This document shows positions 6,988-13,798 of a stretch of 19,897 nt of DNA, in pieces; positions within the stretch are counted from its first letter, which is position 1, and each line of letters starts with the position of its first letter. Under the pieces are notes generated by a model that searched no databases, was not told the origin of the DNA, and saw only the letters and a list, made by a program, of their open reading frames with translations. This DNA comes from Rugosimonospora sp036494675 (GTDB lineage: Bacteria; Actinomycetota; Actinomycetes; Mycobacteriales; Micromonosporaceae): assembly GCA_036494675.1 (NCBI GenBank), contig DASXOA010000158.1:1-19897 (forward strand). Reading direction: 5' to 3'. The translations under genes were made by a program, and so were the position numbers.

Positions 6988-8022
6988 ATGGAACCGGGGG
7001 ACGTCGCGGCGCTGGTCGACCGGGCGGTGGAGGCGTCGCGCGCGGTCGCCGGGCCTGACGACTACGAGGCGGTGTGGGAGCCGCTGCGCCGAGCCGCCGA
7101 GTCCGGCCCGGCCGCCGCCGCGCTGGCCCTGGCCCGGTTGACTTCCCCCGACGCGACCATCCGGGCGACCGCCTGCGATCTGCTCGGGGTCACCAGCGAG
7201 GTGTACGAGGAGGTCCGCGGGGAAGCCGCGACCGCACTGATCGCGCTGGCCGGCACCGAGGTCGACGGCGACGTGCAGTGGTCGATCGCGCGGGCGCTGG
7301 GCGCCACCCTGGACACCCGGGCGCTGCCGGTGCTGCTGGCGCTCGCCCGGCACGCCGACTCCGACGTGCGGTTCCAGGTCGCGGTGTCGTTGCCGGCGGT
7401 ACTGGACGGCGAGGTCCCCGACGACGCCGGAGTGGCCGCGCTCATCGAGCTGTCCGGTGATCCCGACCCGGAGGTGCGCAACTGGGCCACCTTCGGGTTC
7501 GGGTGGCAGAGCACGGCCGACGGGGCCGCCGTCCGGCAGGCGCTGTGGGAGCGCACCGGCGACGGGTACGGAGAGGCGCGCGAGGAGGGCATCCGGGGGC
7601 TGGCCCGGCGCCGGGACCGGCGGGCGTCGCCGCTGCTGGCCGGGCTGCTCGCCGAGGAGTCCGCGCACGTGTTCTGCTTCGACGCCGCGGCGTACCTGGG
7701 CGATCCCGCGCTGCTGCCGCTGCTGCGGGCGTACGACGCCGAGGATCGGGGTGTGACCGAGGCGCTGCGGGAGTGCGATCCGGTGCTGCGCGCCCGCCGG
7801 GACGCCCTGGCGTTGGAGTTGTTCGACGCGCTGGGTGCGCGCCTGCCCGGCGTGGACGTGACGGTGTTCGGCGAGCGCTTCGAGATCGGCCTGTACCTGG
7901 AAGTCACCGGCATAGACGGCGGCGACGGGTCGGCGCACTGGTCCGTCGAGCGGCTGCTGGAGCGCGCCGGTGGCGATCCGGACCTGGCCGCACGCCTGGC
8001 CGCCGGTGACCTGACGTCCTGA
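6988..8022 (+). CDS. HEAT-repeat protein
   Basis: A 344-residue soluble protein made of paired helices typical of HEAT/PBS-lyase-like repeats: ALALARLTSPDATIRATACDLLG, then VQWSIARALGATLD, SDVRFQVAVSLPAVLDG, DPEVRNWATFGFGWQS, and AREEGIRGLARRRDRRASPLL (marking successive repeats between about residues 45 and 235). Such proteins are scaffolds or protein-binding modules; no enzyme motif is seen. Upstream of the ATG at 6988 there is no Shine-Dalgarno sequence, so translation may be leaderless. The C-terminal 70 residues (VDVTVFGERFEIGLYLEVTG) look like a separate small domain. It is convergent with the GlcF-like gene, 14 bases apart. Confidence 0.85.
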   Translation: MEPGDVAALVDRAVEASRAVAGPDDYEAVWEPLRRAAESGPAAAALALARLTSPDATIRATACDLLGVTSEVYEEVRGEAATALIALAGTEVDGDVQWSIARALGATLDTRALPVLLALARHADSDVRFQVAVSLPAVLDGEVPDDAGVAALIELSGDPDPEVRNWATFGFGWQSTADGAAVRQALWERTGDGYGEAREEGIRGLARRRDRRASPLLAGLLAEESAHVFCFDAAAYLGDPALLPLLRAYDAEDRGVTEALRECDPVLRARRDALALELFDALGARLPGVDVTVFGERFEIGLYLEVTGIDGGDGSAHWSVERLLERAGGDPDLAARLAAGDLTS

Positions 8023-8043
8023 CCGGCGCGGCGGGATCAGGTC
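8008..8043. terminator. Possible terminator between convergent genes
   Basis: GACCTGA (8008-8014) and TCAGGTC (8037-8043) are perfect 7-base arms around a GC-rich 22-base interval containing the end of the HEAT-repeat gene; the right arm holds the stop codon of the oppositely directed GlcF-like gene. No T-tract. A competing 5-bp pairing (8018-8022 with 8037-8041) is possible. Confidence 0.3.
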
Positions 8044-9173
8044 GTGGACGGCCCCGCGCCGTCGCCGGCCATGGCCAGCAGTTCGGCGAGGTGCAGCACG
8101 CGTACCCGGGAACGGCGCCGGCGCAGCCCGCCGATCAGCTGCCGCTGGCAGCCGGGGTTCACCACGACCAGGTAGTCGATGCCGGCGGCCTCGATCTGGT
8201 CCAGCTTGGGATCGAGTACCCGCCGGGAGTCCTTCGGCCGCAGCAGCGCGTACGTGCCGGCCGCGCCGCAGCACGTCGCCGCGCCCGGCAGTTCGACATA
8301 GTCGGCCACCTGGCGCAGCAGGTGCCTCGGTTCGCGCCACACGTCCATGCCGTTGCGCAGGTGGCACGAGTCCTGCAGGGCCACCCGGGCGCGCCGCCCG
8401 TCCACCCGTACCTCGCCGAAGGAGCGGCCGGCCAGGTACTCGGACAGTTCGACCACGCGGTCCCGGCCGAGCACCCCGGACAGGTGCGCGGCGCAACCGC
8501 CGGACGTCGTGACGATCCGGCCGGGCAGCGCCTCACCCAGTTCGCGGGCGAGCCGCTCGCCGCCGGCGAGGTCGCCGTTGTGCGCGTGCAGCGCGCCGCA
8601 GCAGCCCTGCTCGGTGGGGACCGTCGCGTCCGGTATCAGGCCGGCGGCCGCCCGGCTGACGGCGGGGAACAGTCCGCGCTCGAAGCAGCCGAGCATGAGC
8701 TGCGGCCCGGTCGGCGGCGCGGCCGGGTGCTGTTGCGGGCGGCGGTGCGCGGCCCTGCGGACCCTACCGAGGACCCGTAGCGCCCACCGCCGCCCGGCCG
8801 CCAGCGTCAGCAGCCGGGCGAGCAGCGGGCGCCGCCGACCCTGCCACTGGTGCTCCCGCCACTGCTCCAGAAGCTGCCCGTACTGGACGCCGGCCGGGCA
8901 GACCGGCTCGCACGCCCGGCAGCCGAGGCAGAACGAGGACTGCTCGCGCAGGGTGGCGTCGTCGGGGTCGAGGCTGCCGTCGTTCAGCGCGCGCATCAGG
9001 GTGATCCGGCCGCGGGGCGAGGAGGCCTCGTCGCCGGTGAGCTCGTACGTGGGGCAGGCCGGCAGGCAGAAGCCGCAGGAGATGCAGCGGTCCAGCAGGT
9101 CCTGGTCGAAGATGCCGGTGCTCGGGCCGGCCGCGCGGGGATCCGTCCCGTTCATGAGCCCAGTCCGCTTCAT
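8037..9173 (-). CDS. GlcF-like Fe-S subunit of a two-component FAD-linked 2-hydroxyacid dehydrogenase
   Basis: A 378-residue iron-sulfur protein with two ferredoxin-type clusters, CISCGFCLPAC (Cys30, 33, 36, 40) and CLGCRACEPVC (Cys82, 85, 88, 92), followed by two cysteine-rich CCG domains (CCG at 191-193 and 301-303). This is the layout of GlcF and of LldE/DhLD-type partners that pass electrons from a flavoprotein to the respiratory quinone pool. The start ATG at 9173 overlaps the stop of the upstream GlcD-like gene by 4 bases (ATGA); a second in-frame ATG at 9155 comes from an 18-bp duplication. It is the last gene of the leftward muropeptide operon. Together with the GlcD-like partner I infer a D-lactate dehydrogenase; glycolate oxidase is the alternative. 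Confidence 0.9.
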   Translation of the reverse strand: MKRTGLMNGTDPRAAGPSTGIFDQDLLDRCISCGFCLPACPTYELTGDEASSPRGRITLMRALNDGSLDPDDATLREQSSFCLGCRACEPVCPAGVQYGQLLEQWREHQWQGRRRPLLARLLTLAAGRRWALRVLGRVRRAAHRRPQQHPAAPPTGPQLMLGCFERGLFPAVSRAAAGLIPDATVPTEQGCCGALHAHNGDLAGGERLARELGEALPGRIVTTSGGCAAHLSGVLGRDRVVELSEYLAGRSFGEVRVDGRRARVALQDSCHLRNGMDVWREPRHLLRQVADYVELPGAATCCGAAGTYALLRPKDSRRVLDPKLDQIEAAGIDYLVVVNPGCQRQLIGGLRRRRSRVRVLHLAELLAMAGDGAGPSTT

Positions 9174-9180
9174 GAGCCCA
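9145..9180 (-). repeat. 18-bp tandem duplication across the glcD/glcF junction
   Basis: Read on the minus strand, TGGGCTCATGAAGCGGAC (9180-9163) is followed directly by TGGGCTCATGAACGGGAC (9162-9145): 16 of 18 bases agree. Each copy contains an ATG, so the GlcF-like frame has two starts six codons apart, of which only the first overlaps the glcD-like stop. Confidence 0.85.
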
Positions 9181-10561
9181 GCTTTCCGGGATTGAGGATG
9201 CCCGCCGGATCGAACGCCGCCTTGATCCGGCGCAGCAGGGCGACCTGGTCGCCGCCGAGCCGGGCCGCCAGGTGCGGCAGCTTGGCCGAGCCGACCCCGT
9301 GTTCGCCCGTGATGGTGCCGCCCAGCTCGATCGCGGCGGCGAAGATGTCGGCGAACGCGGCCTCGGCGCGGGCGATGGCATCGGCATCCCGGGCGTCGGG
9401 CAGCACGCAGGTGGGGTGCAGGTTGCCGTCCCCGGCGTGGCCGAACGTCGCCACGGTCACCCGGTGCTTCTCCGCGATCGCGTCGATGCGCTCGACCATC
9501 TCGGCGAGCCGGGGGCGCGGCACGCTGGCGTCCTCCAGGATGGTCAGCGCGCCCAGCCGGGACAGTGCCGGCAGCGAGCAGCGGCGCGCCTCGAGCAGCG
9601 CCTCGGCCTGGGCCGCGTCGCTCGCGGTGGTCACCTCGATCGCGCCCTCGGCGACGCAGGACTCGGCGATGTACCGCAGGTGAGCGTCCACAGTGGACTC
9701 ATCGCCGTCGTCGCCGAACAGCAGCAGGGCGCCGGCGTCGGTACGCAGGCCCAGCTTGGCGTAGCGCTCCACGGCGTCGATGCAGCGGCGGTCGAGGAAC
9801 TCCAGGGTCGCCGGTACCACGCCGCCGCGCAGTACCCGGGACACCGCCCGGCCGGCGGCGGCGAGGTCGGGGAAGTAGGCCAGCCCGGTCCGCGCGGTGT
9901 CCGGCTTGGGCAGCAGCGCGACGGTCACCTCGGTGATCACCGCGAGGGTGCCCTCCGAGCCGGTGAGCAGGCGGGTCAGGTCGTACCCGGCGACGTCCTT
10001 CCAGAGCCGGCCGCCGGTGCGGATCACCTCCCCGGTGGGCAGCACCGCGGTCAGCCCGAGCACGTAGTTGCGGGTCACCCCGTACTTGAGGCCGCGCAGC
10101 CCGCCCGCGCTGGTGGCCACGTTGCCGCCGATGGTGGCCACGGTGCGGCTGCCGGGATCCGGCGGGTACAGCAGGCCGGCGGCGTCGACCGCGGCGGCCA
10201 GGGCGGCCGTGGTCACCCCGGGCTCGACGCGGGCCAGCAACTCGTCGGCGCTGACCTCCAGGATCCGGTTGAGCCGGGTCAGTACCAGCACGATGCCGCC
10301 GCGCAGGGCCACCGTACCGGCGCACAGGTTGGACCCGGCCCCGCGCGGTACCACCGGGATCCCCTCGGCGGTGGCCAGCGCCAGGATCCGCGACACCTGT
10401 TCGGTGTCGGCCGGGTGCACGACCACGTCCGGTACGGCGTGGAACAGGGGAGTGGCGTCGCGGGCGAACGCGGCCAGCTCGCCCGGGGCGACGCGAACGT
10501 GCCGCGGACCGACGATCTCGCGCAGCCGGTCCAGGACGGCGTCGGAGGGCGCCACGCTCAC
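9170..10561 (-). CDS. GlcD-like FAD-binding 2-hydroxyacid (probable D-lactate) dehydrogenase
   Basis: A 463-residue flavoprotein with a GTG start at 10561 that overlaps the epimerase stop by 4 bases (GTGA); the longer upstream open frame is a shadow of the epimerase gene. Domains: PCMH-type FAD-binding domain (about residues 40-218) with PRGAGSNLCAG (72-82) and PPDPGSRTVATIGGN (133-147), followed by the FAD-oxidase C-terminal domain with FGHAGDGNLHP and TGEHGVGSAK near the end. The family includes GlcD (glycolate) and D-lactate dehydrogenases and cannot be split by eye. The MurQ reaction encoded on the other side of this locus yields D-lactate, so D-lactate to pyruvate with electrons passed to the GlcF-like subunit is the inferred reaction. 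Likely on the inner face of the membrane. Confidence 0.92.
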   Translation of the reverse strand: MSVAPSDAVLDRLREIVGPRHVRVAPGELAAFARDATPLFHAVPDVVVHPADTEQVSRILALATAEGIPVVPRGAGSNLCAGTVALRGGIVLVLTRLNRILEVSADELLARVEPGVTTAALAAAVDAAGLLYPPDPGSRTVATIGGNVATSAGGLRGLKYGVTRNYVLGLTAVLPTGEVIRTGGRLWKDVAGYDLTRLLTGSEGTLAVITEVTVALLPKPDTARTGLAYFPDLAAAGRAVSRVLRGGVVPATLEFLDRRCIDAVERYAKLGLRTDAGALLLFGDDGDESTVDAHLRYIAESCVAEGAIEVTTASDAAQAEALLEARRCSLPALSRLGALTILEDASVPRPRLAEMVERIDAIAEKHRVTVATFGHAGDGNLHPTCVLPDARDADAIARAEAAFADIFAAAIELGGTITGEHGVGSAKLPHLAARLGGDQVALLRRIKAAFDPAGILNPGKLGS

Positions 10562-11643
10562 CCGTCCCGTCGGGCGGGTGCGCTGACGACGCCGGTCACG
10601 CCGAGTCCCGGGGCGTCGGGCAGCACCACGAACGGCCCCTCGTAGGTGATGCCGCCGGAGACCGGTGAGCGCGCGAGCCACCAGGCCGCGTCCAGGTCGG
10701 AGGTCAGCGTGGTACCGCACGCCGCGACGAGGCTGGCCGCGGCGCCCACCCCGATGGGCCCCTCCATCATCGAGCCGACCATCGTGCCCACGCCGTGCTC
10801 CTCGGCGAGACTCAGCAGCGTACGGCCGGCGGCCAGGCCGCCGCACTTGGCCAGCTTCACGTTGACCAGGTCGGCCGCCCCGCGCCGGATCACCTCGACC
10901 AGGTCGCGTACCCCGAAGACCGACTCGTCCGCCAGGATCGGCAGGTCCACCCGGTCGCGTACCCAGGCCATGCCGTCCAGGTCCCAGGCCGGTACCGGCT
11001 GCTCCACCAACTCCACGTCCAGCCCCTCGGCGTGCAGTGCCCGGATCACTCCGACCGCCTGCCGGGGCGTCCAGGCCTGGTTGGCGTCCACCCGGATGGT
11101 CACCGCCGGGCCGGCCGCCTCGCGGACCGCGCGCACCCGGGCGACGTCCGTGGCCGGGTCGGCACCGACCTTCACCTTGAGCACGGTGAAGCCGTCCGAC
11201 ACCCGGGCCGCCGCCGTGTCCCGCGCCGCGTCCGCGGACAGCGTCACGTCGGTGGGTACCCGCGACGACGCCCCGCCGAGCAGGCGCACCAGCGGTACGC
11301 CCAGCCGCCGGGCGGCGAGGTCGTGCAGCGCGACGTCCAGCGCGGCCTTGGCCGCCTCGTTGCCGGCGACGGCCGTGCGCACCAGGCGGCAGTTGGCCAG
11401 CACGTCGTCGGCGTCGCGGCCGATCAGCAGCGGGCCCAGCAGTTGCTCGACGCACGCCTGGGTACCCTCGACCGACGCGCCGGTCACCTGGAAGACCTGC
11501 GGCCCCTCGCCGAATCCGCGGTGCCCGTCGTCGTCGTGCACCTCGACGATCAGCGTGCGTACGGAGGTGGCCCGGCGCAGCGCGGTGACGAACGGGGCGT
11601 GCAGCGGCACCTCGACCCGGTGGGTGAGTACGTGTGTGATCAT
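10558..11643 (-). CDS. Dipeptide epimerase (L-Ala-D/L-Glu epimerase-like, enolase superfamily)
   Basis: A 361-residue member of the mandelate racemase/muconate-lactonizing group of the enolase superfamily. Visible residues: the KxK pair in LKVKVG (Lys156, Lys158), metal ligands in VDANQAW (Asp186), VEQPV (Glu214) and LADES (Asp239), and the second catalytic lysine in NVKLAKCGG (Lys263/Lys266). This set fits the L-Ala-D/L-Glu epimerases (YcjG, YkfB), which convert the murein dipeptide L-Ala-D-Glu to L-Ala-L-Glu so that it can be digested by ordinary peptidases. The ATG at 11643 overlaps the regulator stop by 4 bases (ATGA). Membership of a muropeptide locus supports this specificity over other dipeptide epimerases or o-succinylbenzoate synthase. 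Confidence 0.85.
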   Translation of the reverse strand: MITHVLTHRVEVPLHAPFVTALRRATSVRTLIVEVHDDDGHRGFGEGPQVFQVTGASVEGTQACVEQLLGPLLIGRDADDVLANCRLVRTAVAGNEAAKAALDVALHDLAARRLGVPLVRLLGGASSRVPTDVTLSADAARDTAAARVSDGFTVLKVKVGADPATDVARVRAVREAAGPAVTIRVDANQAWTPRQAVGVIRALHAEGLDVELVEQPVPAWDLDGMAWVRDRVDLPILADESVFGVRDLVEVIRRGAADLVNVKLAKCGGLAAGRTLLSLAEEHGVGTMVGSMMEGPIGVGAAASLVAACGTTLTSDLDAAWWLARSPVSGGITYEGPFVVLPDAPGLGVTGVVSAPARRDG

Positions 11644-12518
11644 CGGGCCGGGTACCGCCGGTCGTGCACCGCCGCGTACGTGAGCTCCAGCGCCTGCATG
11701 GCGCTGTCGTACGTGCGCTGGGCGACGGCGACGAACAGGCAGTCGACGACGGCGAGTTGCGCGATGCGGCTCGCGGTCGCGCCGGAGCGGAAGGTGGTCT
11801 CCCGGGCCGCCGTGGTCAGTACCAGATCGGCGTGCTCGGTGAGCGGCGAGGAGGCGAAGTTGGTGATGGCGACGGTGGTGGCACCCCGGGAACTGGCCAG
11901 CCGCAGCGACTCGACGGTGTCGATGGTCGTGCCGGTGTGCGAGATGGCCACCGCGACGTCCCCGTCGGTCAGCAGCGCGGCGGAGGTCAGCGCGGCATGC
12001 GGATCCGGCCACGCGAAGGCGAGCAGCCCGATGCGGTGCAGTTTCTGGTGCAGGTCCTGGCAGACGAAGCCGCTGGCGCCGACGCCGTAGAGGTCGATGC
12101 GCCGGGCCCCGTCGACCGCCTCGGCGGACCGGCGGAGCGCCTCGATGTCCAATGTGGACGTCGTGTCCTCGATGGCCCGCGCGTCGCTGAAGCCTATCTT
12201 GCGCACCACGTCGGCGAGGCTGTCGGTGGGGCTGATGTCGCCGTCGACCTGGACTCCCGGGCCGAAGCGGGCCTCCTCGCGGGTGGCCGCGCGGGCCAGC
12301 GCCAGGCGCAGTTCGGGGAAGCGTTCCATCCCCAGGGATCGGCACAGCCGCATCACGGTGGTCTCGGACGTGGCGCACTGGCGGGCCAGCGCGCTGATGG
12401 AAAGCTCCGCCGCGGCGGCCGGATCGGTCAGGATCGTCTCGGCGACGCGGCGCTCCGCCGGCCGCAGCGAGGGCAGCGCGCCCCGGATGCGCACCAGGAT
12501 GTCGGCGTCGGCGGTCAC
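11640..12518 (-). CDS. RpiR-family regulator (MurR-like)
   Basis: A 292-residue repressor-type protein. An N-terminal RpiR helix-turn-helix domain (residues 1-77, with LSISALARQCATSETTVMRL) is joined to a SIS sugar-phosphate-binding domain (about 120-260, with LYGVGASGFVCQDL at 143-156 and AISHTGTTIDTVE at 191-203). In E. coli MurR, the same architecture represses murQ and binds MurNAc-6-P. Here the gene lies in the operon divergent from murQ, so autoregulation and control of both operons from the 13610-13798 region by MurNAc-6-P or a related ligand is the natural inference. The GTG start at 12518 overlaps the serine hydrolase stop by 4 bases (GTGA). Confidence 0.93.
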   Translation of the reverse strand: MTADADILVRIRGALPSLRPAERRVAETILTDPAAAAELSISALARQCATSETTVMRLCRSLGMERFPELRLALARAATREEARFGPGVQVDGDISPTDSLADVVRKIGFSDARAIEDTTSTLDIEALRRSAEAVDGARRIDLYGVGASGFVCQDLHQKLHRIGLLAFAWPDPHAALTSAALLTDGDVAVAISHTGTTIDTVESLRLASSRGATTVAITNFASSPLTEHADLVLTTAARETTFRSGATASRIAQLAVVDCLFVAVAQRTYDSAMQALELTYAAVHDRRYPAR

Positions 12519-13609
12519 GACCCGACCCCGGCGGCCAGTCGGGCGACGTCGCGGCGCAGCGGCCCGACGTCGGTCCAGTCGCGGCTGGGGTGTACGCGGT
12601 TGGTGAGCAGCACCACCACCAGTTCACGGCGGCGGTCGACGACCAGCGAGGTACCGGTGAACCCGGTGTGCCCGAACGCGCCGGACCCGGCCAGTACCCC
12701 CATGAACGACGGGTCGTCGATGCGCAGGCCGAGGCCGTGGCGGAAGCCCGGGTCGACCCCGGCGGGCAGCTGATCGCGGGTCATCTGTTCGACCGTCTCC
12801 TCACGCAGCACGCGAACCCCGTCCAGCGCACCGTAGCAGCGCAGCATCTCGCCGAGGCGGGCCAGTTCGGGCGCGGTGCCGAAGATGCCGGCGTGGCCCA
12901 CGGTGCCGCCGAGCGACCACGAGTTCTCGTCGTGCACCTCGCCGCGCACCAGGCCGCGGTGGACGGCCGGCTCGTACTCCGTCGCCGCGACCCGGGACAG
13001 CTTGCCGGCCGGCGGGAGGTACCCGGTGTCGACCAGCCCCAGCGGCTCGCAGACCCGCTCCCGTACGAGGTCCGGCAGCGTACGGCCGGTGACCCGCTCG
13101 GCGAGCAGGCCGACGGTCAGGTAGCCGATGTCGGAGTACTCGAAGCCGGTGCCCGGGGTGCGTACCAGCGGGGCGTTCAGGATGGCCTCGATCCGCGACG
13201 GGCGGTCGGGCCAGTCCGTCCACAGGGACAGCAGGGCGGGCAGCCCCGACGTGTGGGTGACCAGCCGGCGCAGGGTGACCTGGGCACGCTCGCCGCCGGC
13301 GAAGCTGGGCAGCCAGGTGGCCACCGGCTCGTCGAGGTCCAGGAGGCCCTGCTCGACCAGGGTCAGCACGGTCGTGGTGACGAACAGCTTCGTGATGGAC
13401 GCCAGGTCGAAGATCGTCTCTTGGGTGACCGGGCTGGACAATTCCGAAGAAACAGGTGTACCGCTTGTATCCGCATAGCTAGCCGTATGTCCGGCTGTGG
13501 CGAATTGCTCAACTTGCCCCTGAAACTGGATGACCCCGACAGCGCCGCTGTACAACGGTCTCGGAGCCTCCGTAGCGCCCCTGACCAGCAGTTCCTCCAA
13601 TTTGGCCAT
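12515..13609 (-). CDS. Cytoplasmic class C beta-lactamase-family serine hydrolase (AmiE/YbbE-like)
   Basis: A 364-residue serine hydrolase with SITK (Ser71, Lys74) as the SxxK nucleophile motif, YSD (158-160) in place of YxN, and GHTG (313-316) as the KTG-like triad. VHDENSWSLGGTVGHAG (226-242) is typical of the subgroup containing B. subtilis YbbE/AmiE, which is linked to murQ-murR there. The ATG at 13609 (MAKLEELL) is chosen; the TTG at 13633 is a poor alternative. No signal peptide is present, so unlike secreted relatives it should act inside the cell on imported muropeptides: an amidase that removes the peptide from MurNAc, or a carboxypeptidase or esterase. First gene of the leftward operon. 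The first 63 codons are unusually AT-rich at third positions (about 24 end in A or T). Confidence 0.88.
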   Translation of the reverse strand: MAKLEELLVRGATEAPRPLYSGAVGVIQFQGQVEQFATAGHTASYADTSGTPVSSELSSPVTQETIFDLASITKLFVTTTVLTLVEQGLLDLDEPVATWLPSFAGGERAQVTLRRLVTHTSGLPALLSLWTDWPDRPSRIEAILNAPLVRTPGTGFEYSDIGYLTVGLLAERVTGRTLPDLVRERVCEPLGLVDTGYLPPAGKLSRVAATEYEPAVHRGLVRGEVHDENSWSLGGTVGHAGIFGTAPELARLGEMLRCYGALDGVRVLREETVEQMTRDQLPAGVDPGFRHGLGLRIDDPSFMGVLAGSGAFGHTGFTGTSLVVDRRRELVVVLLTNRVHPSRDWTDVGPLRRDVARLAAGVGS

Positions 13610-13615
13610 GTCCCG

Positions 13616-13628
13616 ACGGTAGCACCGT
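13616..13628 (-). promoter_or_regulatory. Short inverted repeat in the serine-hydrolase leader
   Basis: ACGGT (13616-13620) and ACCGT (13624-13628) flank the 3-base loop AGC. It lies six bases upstream of the serine-hydrolase ATG where a ribosome-binding site would be, and no clear Shine-Dalgarno sequence is seen. It may be an operator half or a small hairpin that limits translation; evidence is positional only. Confidence 0.3.
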
Positions 13629-13636
13629 GGCAAGAT

Positions 13637-13700
13637 TTAACACAAGGAAGCAATATCGCGTTAACTATTGACCTAGCCCGGCGCGAGTTCCGATACTCGT
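13637..13700 (+). promoter_or_regulatory. Divergent control region: promoter for the rightward operon and candidate RpiR operators
   Basis: For the rightward operon, TTGACC (13668-13673) and GATACT (13692-13697) are separated by 18 bases, a good vegetative-type -35/-10 pair. Inverted repeats overlap it: TTAAC (13637-13641) with GTTAA (13660-13664), CAATA (13651-13655) with TATTG (13666-13670) touching the -35, and CGAGT (13684-13688) with ACTCG (13695-13699) spanning the -10. The region is much more AT-rich than its surroundings. The leftward promoter is less clear. Which repeat the RpiR protein binds cannot be decided from the sequence. Confidence 0.6.
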
Positions 13701-13713
13701 CGCCTAGGGCGTC

Positions 13714-13739
13714 CGCCCCGACCGGCAACGGCCGGGGCG
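13714..13739 (+). promoter_or_regulatory. Strong leader hairpin with GCAA tetraloop
   Basis: CGCCCCG (13714-13720) pairs with CGGGGCG (13733-13739), and after one A-C mismatch CCG pairs with CGG around the loop GCAA (13725-13728), a GNRA tetraloop. It would lie near the 5' end of the binding-protein mRNA, about 60 bases before its start codon. No T-tract follows. It may stabilise the mRNA or act as an attenuator or protein-binding site. Confidence 0.5.
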
Positions 13740-13798
13740 TCACAGGCGCCGGGTAGTGGTCGCGGCCCACGGGTCGCGTAAGACCGGAGGTAGGGATC

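Noticed and set aside
8037..10561. Reading the GlcD/GlcF-like pair as a glycolate oxidase of photorespiratory-type metabolism
   Set aside because: Family similarity allows it, but there is no GlcE-like third subunit or glyoxylate-metabolism gene nearby, and the neighbouring MurQ supplies D-lactate; not excluded, only less likely.
9272..10645. Plus-strand frame opposite the GlcD-like gene
   Set aside because: Gly/Gln/His-rich nonsense-like translation; the minus-strand flavoprotein has full family motifs.
13700..13798. A known riboswitch or T-box in the binding-protein leader
   Set aside because: Only a single simple hairpin is seen; no recognisable conserved core of a known class.
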